From positions 3,440-67,439 of the forward strand of contig JAVKEP010000098.1 in NCBI GenBank assembly GCA_040221375.1: a stretch of 64,000 bases of DNA. Reading direction: 5' to 3'. The notes below the pieces were generated by a model, which was not told where the DNA came from, ran no database searches, and saw only the letters and a program-made list of their open reading frames with translations. Both the position numbers and the translations under genes were made by a program. The first letter of the stretch is position 1, and the number at the start of each line of letters is the position of its first letter. Positions 1-8,139 of this stretch are shown in pieces. This DNA is from SHAN690 sp040221375. Its GTDB lineage: Bacteria; Bacteroidota; Bacteroidia; Flavobacteriales_G; Salibacteraceae.

Positions 1-582
1 GCGGGCGTTACGCGTGTAATGACCATGGACCTGCACGCCGATCAAATACAAGGCTTCTTCGAGGTGCCGGTTGACCATTTGTTTGCGTCTACGATCTTTC
101 TTCCATACATCAAGTCGCTCGAGTTAGACAATGTGATTATGGCAGCGCCAGATACCGGTGGAACCAAGCGGGCCAACGCCTACGCGAAGTTCCTCAACTG
201 CGACCTTGCTATATGCTACAAGCAGCGGAAGGTCGCGAACCAAATCGAGTCGATGACCGTTATCGGGGATGTAGAAGGAAAGGATGTGGTGCTCGTTGAT
301 GACCTGGTCGATACGGCAGGCACCCTGACAAAATCAGCCGAAATGATGCTGGAGCACGGCGCCAAAACGGTGCGCGCGCTGATCACGCATCCCGTCTTAA
401 GCGGGCCTGCTTATGATCGAATCAATGCTTCCCGCCTGACCGAATTGGTTGTCACCGACACAATTCCCATCCAAGAGAATCAGTCCGATAAAATAAAAGT
501 GCTAAGCGTGGCAGATCTATTTGCGAACACCATGCGCAGCATTGTAAGTCACGAATCTATCAGTTCGCAATTTTTAATTTAA
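1..582 (+). CDS. prs: Ribose-phosphate pyrophosphokinase, C-terminal part
   Basis: This is the 3' part of phosphoribosyl pyrophosphate synthetase, which makes PRPP from ribose 5-phosphate and ATP in the cytoplasm for nucleotide, His and Trp synthesis. The reading frame is open from base 1, so the start lies upstream of the window and 193 codons are visible. The PRPP-binding loop is clear: DDLVDTAGTL follows the hydrophobic strand VVLV near visible residue 95-110, and the segment APDTGGTKRANAYAKFL is typical of the family. It lies 25 bases before rplY on the same strand, and prs-rplY-pth looks like one transcription unit. Nothing unusual is seen apart from the truncation by the window edge. 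Confidence 0.95.
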   Translation, partial: AGVTRVMTMDLHADQIQGFFEVPVDHLFASTIFLPYIKSLELDNVIMAAPDTGGTKRANAYAKFLNCDLAICYKQRKVANQIESMTVIGDVEGKDVVLVDDLVDTAGTLTKSAEMMLEHGAKTVRALITHPVLSGPAYDRINASRLTELVVTDTIPIQENQSDKIKVLSVADLFANTMRSIVSHESISSQFLI

Positions 583-607
583 CCGTTTTATTCATCAAAA
601 TCGAATA

Positions 608-1279
608 ATGAAAACGATCGAAATCAATGGGCATTTGCGAGAGGCTGTAGGCGGAAGTTCCGCTAAGCAGTTGCGCAGAGAAGGCCGAGTTCCATGTGTA
701 GTTTATGGCGGAGAAGAAAACCTCCATTTTCACGCAGACGAACGAGAATTAAACAAACTGGTCTATACGCCAGATGTATTTCTAATTACCCTTAAGCTGG
801 GCGACAAAGAGGTGAATGCCGTGTTGAGAGACGCGCAATATCACGCCGTTGGAGACAACATCCTCCACATGGATTTTGTAGAAGTTCTTCCGGGCAAGTC
901 GGTATCACTGAAGCTTCCGGTGTCCCTCGATGGGAACTCCATCGGGGTTCGGAATGGCGGTGTACTACGTAGAAATGCCAAAGTATTGTTTGTCCGAGGA
1001 ATGGTCAATGACCTTCCAGACGCGATCACCATCGACATCGCCAAGATGCGGATCGGTGACTCCGTCAAAGTCGGCGACCTCAACATTCCTGGAGTAGAAA
1101 TGCTAGAAGCAGCGAACCGCGTGGTAGTTGCTATTAAAACATCTCGTAAGGCGATTGCTGACGAAGAAGCTGAAGCGGCTGAAGCAGCTGAAGGCGAAGC
1201 AGCTGAGGCAGCAGAAGGCACTGAAGGGGACGCTTCAGCGGCTGAAGGCGAAGGAGCCGAAGCTCCTGCTGAAGGATAA
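608..1279 (+). CDS. rplY: 50S ribosomal protein L25 (TL5/CTC form)
   Basis: A 5S rRNA-binding ribosomal protein of the long CTC/TL5 form, 223 residues. The N-terminal beta-barrel domain (about 1-95) contains the LRREGRVPCVVYGG segment typical of L25. The second TL5-type domain follows (about 96-180). The last 35-40 residues are a low-complexity acidic tail of Ala, Glu and Gly, which generates long spurious ORFs on the other strand. The ATG at 608 lies 25 bases after prs and the gene ends 8 bases before pth, so all three are probably cotranscribed. The family is secure; the role of the acidic tail is unknown. Confidence 0.95.
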   Translation: MKTIEINGHLREAVGGSSAKQLRREGRVPCVVYGGEENLHFHADERELNKLVYTPDVFLITLKLGDKEVNAVLRDAQYHAVGDNILHMDFVEVLPGKSVSLKLPVSLDGNSIGVRNGGVLRRNAKVLFVRGMVNDLPDAITIDIAKMRIGDSVKVGDLNIPGVEMLEAANRVVVAIKTSRKAIADEEAEAAEAAEGEAAEAAEGTEGDASAAEGEGAEAPAEG

Positions 1280-1287
1280 GCACTTCT

Positions 1288-1851
1288 ATGAAGTATTTGC
1301 TAGTTGGACTCGGGAATCCTGGCGCAGAGTACGCGGAAACCCGGCACAACATAGGATTCAAAACATTGGACGCTCTAGCCAGGGCGTCCAATGTTGTTTT
1401 TAGCCCCAGCCGTTACGCTGAGCTTGCGGAAATCAAGCACAAGGGACGTACCCTCATGTTGATCAAACCGCAAACCTTCATGAACCTTAGTGGCAAGGCA
1501 GTGAACTACTGGCTGCAGCAAGAAAAAATTCCTGTGGAACGGATGATGGTCATTACCGACGACATCGCGCTTCCGTTTGGGAAAATCCGCATTCGCGCTA
1601 AAGGCAGCCACGGCGGACACAACGGCCTGAGGCATATTCAAGAAACCCTCGGAACTCCAGCCTATGCGCGCCTGAGGTTTGGGGTGGGAAACGACTTTCA
1701 CCCCGGTGAACAAGTCAAGTATGTGCTTGCACCTTGGAGCCCGGAAGAAGCACAAGCGTTGGATGAGCGTCTGAACATCGTAAGCGAGGCCCTCCTTTCA
1801 TTTGCAGGCATTGGCTTGGAGCGGACCATGAACTTTTACAACAATAAGTAG
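1288..1851 (+). CDS. pth: Peptidyl-tRNA hydrolase
   Basis: Cleaves peptidyl-tRNAs released by stalled ribosomes and recycles the tRNA. The 187-residue length is normal for the bacterial Pth family. Visible signatures are GLGNPG at residues 7-12, the catalytic His20 in ETRHNIGF, the catalytic Asp region ITDDIALPFG around 89-98, and GSHGGHNGL from about residue 107. The ATG at 1288 is 8 bases after the rplY stop. The prs-rplY-pth order supports one operon of translation and nucleotide genes. Confidence 0.97.
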   Translation: MKYLLVGLGNPGAEYAETRHNIGFKTLDALARASNVVFSPSRYAELAEIKHKGRTLMLIKPQTFMNLSGKAVNYWLQQEKIPVERMMVITDDIALPFGKIRIRAKGSHGGHNGLRHIQETLGTPAYARLRFGVGNDFHPGEQVKYVLAPWSPEEAQALDERLNIVSEALLSFAGIGLERTMNFYNNK

Positions 1852-2004
1852 GACTAGTCTTATCTTCGAGAGGTGAGAAGGCATGCTAATTTTGGCCCTA
1901 CCATCGGCGAAAGCCTTGCGGACTGCATAAGAAACCGCTCAACGGCATCTCAGCCTATACGGACTTCGTTGTTGCCTAATTGCCTCTCCGAAACTTTATG
2001 AAAT

Positions 2005-2514
2005 ATGCATATAGTTTTACGTCCCCTCGATTGGAAGGATCTTGATGCCTTGGTGCTCCACGCCAACAACGAGCAAATATCTGCGCGACTCACCGACGCG
2101 TTTCCCTTTCCTTACACAGAAGCACACGCAAGAGGATTCATTGAAATGACCATGGCCAATTCGCCGAGAAACATCCTTGCCATAACGTTGGATGATGCGT
2201 TCATCGGGGCAATCGGAATTCACCCTAAAGCGGACATCGATCGCCTCAATGCAGAGATGGGGTATTGGCTAGCAGAACCACATTGGGGAAAAGGCTATGT
2301 TACTCAAGCCATTGGGGAGATGGTAGATTACACCTTCGCGCAATTTCCAGAAATCGAACGGATTTTTGCTCGCCCTTTTGGCGATAACCGACCCTCGCAA
2401 CGGGTCTTGGAAAAGGCGGGGTTCACGTTAGAAGCGCGCTTTGAGGCCACCTTGATCAAGCGTGGCGAACGAAAAGACGAACTCGTCTATGCATTGCGGA
2501 GGCCTCAACCTTAA
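2005..2514 (+). CDS. GNAT-family N-acetyltransferase (RimJ/RimL-like)
   Basis: A 169-residue acetyltransferase of the GNAT superfamily, resembling the RimJ/RimL branch that acetylates protein N-termini or small amines. The acetyl-CoA binding region is visible as MGYWLAEPHWGKGYVTQA (about residues 85-102), followed by the later motif NRPSQRVLEKAGF near 130-142. The substrate cannot be told from sequence. The 153-base gap upstream contains a TAATTTTG box at 1887-1894 that matches the Bacteroidota -7 consensus, but no good -33 element was found. Its stop overlaps the convergent TonB receptor stop by 4 bases. Confidence 0.85.
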   Translation: MHIVLRPLDWKDLDALVLHANNEQISARLTDAFPFPYTEAHARGFIEMTMANSPRNILAITLDDAFIGAIGIHPKADIDRLNAEMGYWLAEPHWGKGYVTQAIGEMVDYTFAQFPEIERIFARPFGDNRPSQRVLEKAGFTLEARFEATLIKRGERKDELVYALRRPQP

Positions 2515-4937
2515 AAAAGGACCCGAACAGAAGCTTGAAAATTTCTTCCTGGAGCGGTAACCCCCGATGAATATGGACGGTAGCGTACGTCCAACAAATT
2601 CTCTACTCCACCGGTCAGTACCACATTATCATTCACGGTATACATGCCCCGCACACTGAACGTGTACCACGCTGGAGAATACGGAGCACCCTCCTGATCC
2701 AACGCATAGAGATAGTCCTTTGCCTGCTCGGAAGGCGGCATCTCACTAGCTAGAATTGCCGCGTTGTAATCTGCACTGAACTGAACGCGCAGCCGTTCCC
2801 TTTCATAGGTTAATCTAGTCATGCCAAACACAGGGGCAGCATGCCTCAAGGGGGCGTACGACCCGTCGTCCAACTGCTCTTCTCCGTCCTGGACATTGAT
2901 GCGACTAGCGAGCGAAAATCCTGAGCCCATTTTCCATTCAAACCCCGCTTGAACACCATAGACCCTTGCCCACGCCGCATTCTGAATGGCTTGAACACGA
3001 CTCAACTCCCTGTCGTAGATGATGCTGTCTTGCCCATTCAGTTGAAAATCCCTTCTGACCATCGCGTTTTCTAAGATGGTATAGAACCCCGTGGCATCCA
3101 CCTTGAGTGCCTCGCCAAATACTTTGGTAATGCCTAGGTCGAGGTTGTAAGCATACTCAGGCCGGAGATCGCTGTTAGGAACAACCACCGCACCCGGTTC
3201 TGAATCGAATACCTTTCCAATATCATCAATGTTCGGCGCTCGAAAACCGGTCGCAAAATTCAGATTGACTTGCAAACGTTCGGTAGGGCGGTATGCCAAT
3301 CCGGCGCTTCCGTTCAATGCCCCCATATCCAAGGAGGTTTCGGTCACCGGAAGGTCGTAAAACGTGGTATCGAAAATGGCGTCAATTCGCACGATGTTAT
3401 AGCGAATTCCCGAGAGCACCGTGAGGCTTTCGGTCAGCCGAAATCGATCCGTCAGGTATCCGGCTGCACTAGTCCAGGCGGCGTCATTTGGGTAGCGTGA
3501 AGGTGCGGCAAAGGTCTGTCCGGTAGTGATGTCCTTATCCATTCCTCTCGAATCTATCGTATTGGTAATCCATTCTGCGCCGTAAAAGAGCTCGTGCCTA
3601 GCGCCTAGGTCCTGCTCCATGTCTATGTTGAGTGAGTACGCGTTGACACGCTCAGTACGACTTGTGAGCCGGTCAGACCCAAAATTCCGGTCGTGCCGAC
3701 TCTCTTTGAAGAATTGGTATGCCATGGTCACCCTCATCTTGTGATAGAAGAAATTTCGGTTGTCATTTTCAATGCGCAAGGCATGCATCATCCATTCTTG
3801 TGGCCCATAGTACCACTCGGCCGATCTAAGTTGATCTCCTTGATGGCGTATCAGACGGTCGTAGCGTGGAAGGTCGCTCGTGTTTGCATAAATGAAACTG
3901 TAGTTGACTTCGGTATGCTCGGATGGTCGTACCTTAATTTTCTGGAGTAGGTTTACTTGGTTGTATCCCGTGGGAGATTGCACCTCGGGATCAGGGTTGG
4001 GAAGTACGGTATCGACTCCATCGATTCGAACGGCGTATTCAGGGCGTAAATACGCTTCGGGGCCGCTAGATCCCATGCGGAGATCGTCGTAGTCGGTGTA
4101 AGATACGCTTGTGGTAGCCGCCCATCGTTTTCCTCCAACCGTCAGGTCGAAGTGGCCCGTCTTTTCAAAATTTGCTGAAGAGGTAGGCAGCAATGCACTT
4201 CCCTTCACCAAAAGTTCATCGTTCTGCGAGAACCTAGGGTCCAGGGTGTAAAAGCTCATCACTCCACCCAATGCATCGCTGCCGTATATTACTGAACCTG
4301 GGCCGTAAATCACTTCGCTGCTTTCGATCGACAATGCATCAATGGAAATGACATTTTGTAAGTTTCCCCCTCTGAAAATTGCATTGTTCATTCGCACCCC
4401 ATCTACCGTAAGCAGAACTCGATTGGTCGCAAATCCACGAATCATTGGGCTTCCGCCCCCGAGCTGTGATTTTTGGACGTATACCTCGCCAGAACGTGAA
4501 AGCAAATCTGCCGCCGTCTGGGGTGCCTGAAACTGTACATCTTCTGGCGTTATGGTAACGACCTTGACCGGAATATCTCTCTTCTCTTGCTTCCACCGCG
4601 CCGCGCTGATTACGACCTCGTCCAAGGCGAAGGGCGATTTTTCTAAATAAACCGTATACCGCTCTCCTGGCCCAAGCGAATCAAAGTGAAAGCTCTTAGA
4701 GCGGTAGCCTATTTGGCTAAATACGATGCTGTCTTGGTGGTTGGCTACAAACGTTTCCAGCTTGGCGTGCCCCCTAGTATCCGTTGTGACGACCTGGTTG
4801 GTTCCATAGCTGGCGACATTGACCATCTCCATGGGTAAATGAGAAAGTTGATCTTTCACCTGCACAATCTGCGCTTGGCTTATCGTCGTCAAACCCAGAA
4901 TTCCAAAAATGGCTCCCACCGAGATTTTAACCCCCAT
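2511..4937 (-). CDS. TonB-dependent outer membrane receptor, possibly for heme
   Basis: Outer membrane active transporter energised by TonB. The chosen ATG at 4937 gives a signal peptide (MGVKISVGAIFGILGL...ISQAQ). A longer frame to the ATG at 5015, which overlaps the upstream stop as ATGA, would put 26 hydrophilic residues before it and is less likely. After the signal comes a carboxypeptidase-like domain (about 25-105), then the plug (about 120-235) with IRGFATNRVLLTVDGVRMNN and a stretch ending YGSDALGGV. The rest is a beta-barrel with C-terminal VRVLF. The phrase TSDLPRYDRLIR in the barrel resembles hemoglobin/heme-type receptors, but the ligand is inferred. It follows a GT-C membrane protein by 74 bases. 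Confidence 0.9.
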   Translation of the reverse strand: MGVKISVGAIFGILGLTTISQAQIVQVKDQLSHLPMEMVNVASYGTNQVVTTDTRGHAKLETFVANHQDSIVFSQIGYRSKSFHFDSLGPGERYTVYLEKSPFALDEVVISAARWKQEKRDIPVKVVTITPEDVQFQAPQTAADLLSRSGEVYVQKSQLGGGSPMIRGFATNRVLLTVDGVRMNNAIFRGGNLQNVISIDALSIESSEVIYGPGSVIYGSDALGGVMSFYTLDPRFSQNDELLVKGSALLPTSSANFEKTGHFDLTVGGKRWAATTSVSYTDYDDLRMGSSGPEAYLRPEYAVRIDGVDTVLPNPDPEVQSPTGYNQVNLLQKIKVRPSEHTEVNYSFIYANTSDLPRYDRLIRHQGDQLRSAEWYYGPQEWMMHALRIENDNRNFFYHKMRVTMAYQFFKESRHDRNFGSDRLTSRTERVNAYSLNIDMEQDLGARHELFYGAEWITNTIDSRGMDKDITTGQTFAAPSRYPNDAAWTSAAGYLTDRFRLTESLTVLSGIRYNIVRIDAIFDTTFYDLPVTETSLDMGALNGSAGLAYRPTERLQVNLNFATGFRAPNIDDIGKVFDSEPGAVVVPNSDLRPEYAYNLDLGITKVFGEALKVDATGFYTILENAMVRRDFQLNGQDSIIYDRELSRVQAIQNAAWARVYGVQAGFEWKMGSGFSLASRINVQDGEEQLDDGSYAPLRHAAPVFGMTRLTYERERLRVQFSADYNAAILASEMPPSEQAKDYLYALDQEGAPYSPAWYTFSVRGMYTVNDNVVLTGGVENLLDVRYRPYSSGVTAPGRNFQASVRVLF

Positions 4938-5011
4938 TATCTCACTTTTTCGTTCCTCCACTTTACCAAGTATTGCGCCACATAGTGTTAAATCCCCCGA
5001 CGCAATGTTTG

Positions 5012-6505
5012 TCAATCAGTTATACTTTTTCGCTTGGACTGAAGTCCCTGAAATCCAAGTCCATTCATCAGATCGTAGTGCGGAGCGAGCAGTACGGCAA
5101 AGCTCCCGTTTGACCACGTCGGCGGGCCCAACACGTCTTCGTCGTATTCCCAGGCCAGTTCTACCAAGGCCGAATGCTGCCAATCAGCATTGTATCCTGC
5201 AGTGGCCTTTTTACTCAAGGCAGGTATTCGGTCGTGGATGGGCTTGTTGCGCGCTGGGATCTCTCCATTTGCATAAAACATGACTTGCCACTGCAAGCCC
5301 GCATTGATGGTAAATACGGACTTTACCTCCTCCGATTTCAAATATTGCACCAGCTCTGTTATGCTTCCACGCGTGTAGTCTTCGTAGGTAACCTTGCCAC
5401 TTTGTGACCATACCACCGCGGACAAGGCGATCAGGGTTGATAGGAAACCCATAGCCAACCGCCGTGAACGTTTGTCAGCATACGCCTCTTCCAACAAAAG
5501 CAACATCGTGGGAAAGAGAAAGCCAAAGAGCGGCAATGCGTATCGCGGCGCGGCCGAAACCAAGAAAAAGGGAACTACAAAGACCGTTGCCATGGCTCCA
5601 ATACCAGCTAGGTAAAACAGACCTCTCGCTCGTTGCTTGACCGCTTGAACTACCGCGCCGAACCATACACCTACAACCAATAACGCCAGTACAAGAACGT
5701 AGGGCCGAGTGGCCCAAAAGCCAGCATAGGCACGTCCGTGCAGATATAGACCGTTGAAATTGCGCTCAAAGTAGGAGAGGTAAATCGATGCGTTGTTGGA
5801 CACTCGCGCCCCTGCCACCGTGAAAAATTGCGGATCATAAAATAGGTAATCGGGTTGTGCGAGGTGTGGTGGGATCCAAGCTAGGCAAATGCCTGCAATC
5901 AATGTGAGGGCTAACCTTGGGTTCAAAGCGTCTCGATTCATTGCTGCCAACGCAAAGAATGCAGTTCCTAAAGACCACAGTGGATGCAAATGAAACAGCA
6001 ACCCTAAGCCTACGCCCATCATCAGGGAAAAAAGCAAGGTACTTCTGTACTTGCATACGGCTAGGTAAATCAACAAGTTACTCAAGGCGAAGGCCGGAAC
6101 ATATCCGCCTCGGATTCGGATGCCCCACAAGAACCAGGTTGTGCATGTCACTAACATGATTGCTAGCGTCCATGCTAGAACCGGTGTCGTCTTGTGTTTT
6201 GCCATGAGAAAAAGAAAGTACACGCCGAGGACAAACCAGAGCAATTGTGGAACCTTGATGGTAAAGGGCGTGATCCCACCCAGTAAAACAGCAGGAAGCG
6301 CTGCCAGCAATTCAGGAAAAATCAGCCCGTATTTCTGTCCCGGGAAAATCCAGTAAAAGATCCCATCTTCCACCCAAAGTCGCGTGCAAATTCCCAACAC
6401 GGATTCATCGGAGTCGAGTACGAAATTTTCGCTGAGCACGTGGGGAAGCCTAATCAATACGGCCACGACCAATAAAGTGAAGAAGTTCCTAAGGTGAATC
6501 AGCAT
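5012..6505 (-). CDS. Multi-pass membrane protein, GT-C (family 39-like) glycosyltransferase candidate
   Basis: A 497-residue integral membrane protein with about ten hydrophobic segments. Early in the first periplasmic loop (about residue 30) it has LDSDES, an acidic motif placed like the DxD/DE motif of GT-C glycosyltransferases such as PMT or ArnT, which move sugars from lipid carriers. The C-terminal 110 residues (from about 385) are soluble. The family assignment rests on topology and that motif only, so substrate and acceptor are unknown. It lies between glyS (20 bases upstream) and the TonB receptor downstream. Confidence 0.6.
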   Translation of the reverse strand: MLIHLRNFFTLLVVAVLIRLPHVLSENFVLDSDESVLGICTRLWVEDGIFYWIFPGQKYGLIFPELLAALPAVLLGGITPFTIKVPQLLWFVLGVYFLFLMAKHKTTPVLAWTLAIMLVTCTTWFLWGIRIRGGYVPAFALSNLLIYLAVCKYRSTLLFSLMMGVGLGLLFHLHPLWSLGTAFFALAAMNRDALNPRLALTLIAGICLAWIPPHLAQPDYLFYDPQFFTVAGARVSNNASIYLSYFERNFNGLYLHGRAYAGFWATRPYVLVLALLVVGVWFGAVVQAVKQRARGLFYLAGIGAMATVFVVPFFLVSAAPRYALPLFGFLFPTMLLLLEEAYADKRSRRLAMGFLSTLIALSAVVWSQSGKVTYEDYTRGSITELVQYLKSEEVKSVFTINAGLQWQVMFYANGEIPARNKPIHDRIPALSKKATAGYNADWQHSALVELAWEYDEDVLGPPTWSNGSFAVLLAPHYDLMNGLGFQGLQSKRKSITD

Positions 6506-6525
6506 GCTAGGAACAAATTAATGCG

Positions 6526-8043
6526 TTACGCGCCGATATTCTCCCGTAACAAGCCTTGGAGTTCCGAAACACTTACTCTTTTCTGTTGCATTGAATCGCG
6601 CTCACGCACGGTTACAGTGTTGTCTTCCAAGGTCTGGTGGTCAATGGTCACGGCATAAGGAGTGCCGATGGCGTCTTGCCTTCTGTACCTCCTTCCAATC
6701 GCATCCTTTTCGTCGTATTGACACATGAATTGCATCTTGAGCGCGTCGATTACCTCCCTGGCCTTTTCAGGAAGTCCATCTTTTTTTACCAAAGGCAAGA
6801 CCGCTACCTTATAGGGCGCAAGCTTAGGGGGAATGCGGAGCACCGTTCGTTCCGATCCATCCTCCAACTTCTCTTCTTCGTACGCTTGTGATAGAATTGC
6901 CAAGAACATGCGGTCGAGGCCAATACTGGTCTCTACCACATAAGGGACGTAGTTTTTATTCTCTTCCGGATCAAAGTACTGCAGTTTCTTTCCGCTGTGT
7001 ACTTCATGTTGTTTCAGATCAAAGTCCGTCCGCGAGTGGATGCCCTCGAGTTCTTTGAAACCGAAGGGGAAATTGAATTCAATATCCGCTGCGGCATTGG
7101 CGTAATGGGCCAGTTTGATGTGGTCATGAAATCGATATGCTGACGCCGGCATCCCCAAGTCGAGGTGCCATTGCATCCGTTGATCCTTCCAGTATTCGTA
7201 CCACTCCATTTCGGTTCCTGGCTTGACGAAGAACTGCATTTCCATTTGTTCAAATTCCCGCATACGAAAGATGAACTGCCGCGCAACGATTTCGTTCCTA
7301 AAGGCCTTTCCAGTTTGGGCTATCCCAAACGGAATCTTCATCCGGCCCGACTTCTGAACGTTCAAATAATTGACAAATATGCCCTGTGCGGTTTCTGGTC
7401 TCAGGTAGATCTTGCTCGCACCTTCGGCCGTTGAACCGACTTCAGTGCTGAACATGAGGTTGAATTGGCGCACGTCGGTCCAGTTTCGCGAGCCACTAAT
7501 CGGGTCTACGATTTCCTCATCGATGATCAGCTGCTTCAGTCCTTCAAGGTCTTCATTTTCAAGGCAGCTCTTCATTCTCTCTTCGATTGCACTGATGCGA
7601 TCTACGTATCCTTTCACGCGTGGATTGGTCTCCTTGTACATTGCGGGGTCAAACGATTCACCGAATCGCTTTGCCGCCTTGGCTACTTCTTTGTCGATTT
7701 TGGACTCGATTTTAGCGATATGGTCTTCGATCAGCACATCCGCTCTGTATCTCTTCTTAGAGTCTTTGTTATCGATGAGCGGATCATTAAACGCATCGAC
7801 ATGTCCCGACGCCTTCCATGTCGTGGGATGCATAAAAATCGCTGCGTCAATGCCGACGATGTTTTCATGCATCTGAACCATGCTTTTCCACCAATGGTCT
7901 CGAATGTTCTTTTTGAGTTCTGCCCCTAGCTGTCCGTAGTCATACACCGCGCTCAACCCGTCATAAATCTCGCTCGACTGAAATACGAATCCGTACTCCT
8001 TGGCATGCGAAATCACGTTCTTGAATTTATCCTCCTGATTCAT
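6526..8043 (-). CDS. glyS: Glycine--tRNA ligase, class II dimeric type
   Basis: Charges tRNA-Gly with glycine. About 505 residues of the alpha2-type (eukaryote/archaeal-like) enzyme used by Bacteroidota. Visible signatures are KEYGFVFQSSEIYDGL near the N-terminus, LRPETAQGIF, motif 2 as RNEIVARQFIFRMREFEQME, HSRTDFDL, and the motif 3 region ETSIGLDRMFLAIL. The frame extends to a TTG at 8064, but the ATG at 8043 gives the family's usual N-terminus (MNQEDKFKNVISHAKEYG). A TACTTTTG box on the minus strand (8048-8055) ends only 4 bases before this ATG, which suggests a nearly leaderless message. Confidence 0.96.
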   Translation of the reverse strand: MNQEDKFKNVISHAKEYGFVFQSSEIYDGLSAVYDYGQLGAELKKNIRDHWWKSMVQMHENIVGIDAAIFMHPTTWKASGHVDAFNDPLIDNKDSKKRYRADVLIEDHIAKIESKIDKEVAKAAKRFGESFDPAMYKETNPRVKGYVDRISAIEERMKSCLENEDLEGLKQLIIDEEIVDPISGSRNWTDVRQFNLMFSTEVGSTAEGASKIYLRPETAQGIFVNYLNVQKSGRMKIPFGIAQTGKAFRNEIVARQFIFRMREFEQMEMQFFVKPGTEMEWYEYWKDQRMQWHLDLGMPASAYRFHDHIKLAHYANAAADIEFNFPFGFKELEGIHSRTDFDLKQHEVHSGKKLQYFDPEENKNYVPYVVETSIGLDRMFLAILSQAYEEEKLEDGSERTVLRIPPKLAPYKVAVLPLVKKDGLPEKAREVIDALKMQFMCQYDEKDAIGRRYRRQDAIGTPYAVTIDHQTLEDNTVTVRERDSMQQKRVSVSELQGLLRENIGA

Positions 8044-8047
8044 GCTG

Positions 8048-8055
8048 CAAAAGTA
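8048..8055 (-). promoter_or_regulatory. Candidate -7 promoter box of glyS
   Basis: The minus strand reads TACTTTTG, an exact match to the Bacteroidota -7 consensus TAnnTTTG. It ends 4 bases before the glyS ATG at 8043, so transcription would begin at or within the first codon. A clear TTTG at -33 is absent, so the call rests on one box. Confidence 0.4.
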
Positions 8056-8080
8056 TGCAGTCAATTGAACGAAAGGAGGG

Positions 8081-8115
8081 AAAAAAGAAAGCCCCGAACC
8101 TTTCGGCCGGGGCTT
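8081..8115 (-). terminator. Rho-independent terminator after the susD gene
   Basis: An 8-bp perfect stem (8089-8096 with 8108-8115, minus strand AAGCCCCG/CGGGGCTT) with extra GG/CC pairing in the loop. On the minus strand it is followed by TTCTTTTTT. It lies between the susD stop and the glyS start, both on the minus strand, and separates the two units. Confidence 0.85.
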
Positions 8116-8139
8116 CCTGTAACCAAACTTCTAAGGAAG

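Noticed and set aside
1128..1403. Overlapping frame spanning the end of rplY and start of pth
   Set aside because: It is a Lys/Leu-rich shadow of the Ala/Glu tail and of pth in another frame.
4938..5015. Start of the TonB receptor at the ATG overlapping the upstream stop
   Set aside because: It would add 26 hydrophilic residues before an otherwise normal signal peptide. The ATG at 4937 is preferred, though the ATGA overlap is noted.
7412..7929. Two plus-strand frames of 154 codons opposite glyS
   Set aside because: glyS is certain on the minus strand; these frames show no family features and overlap each other.
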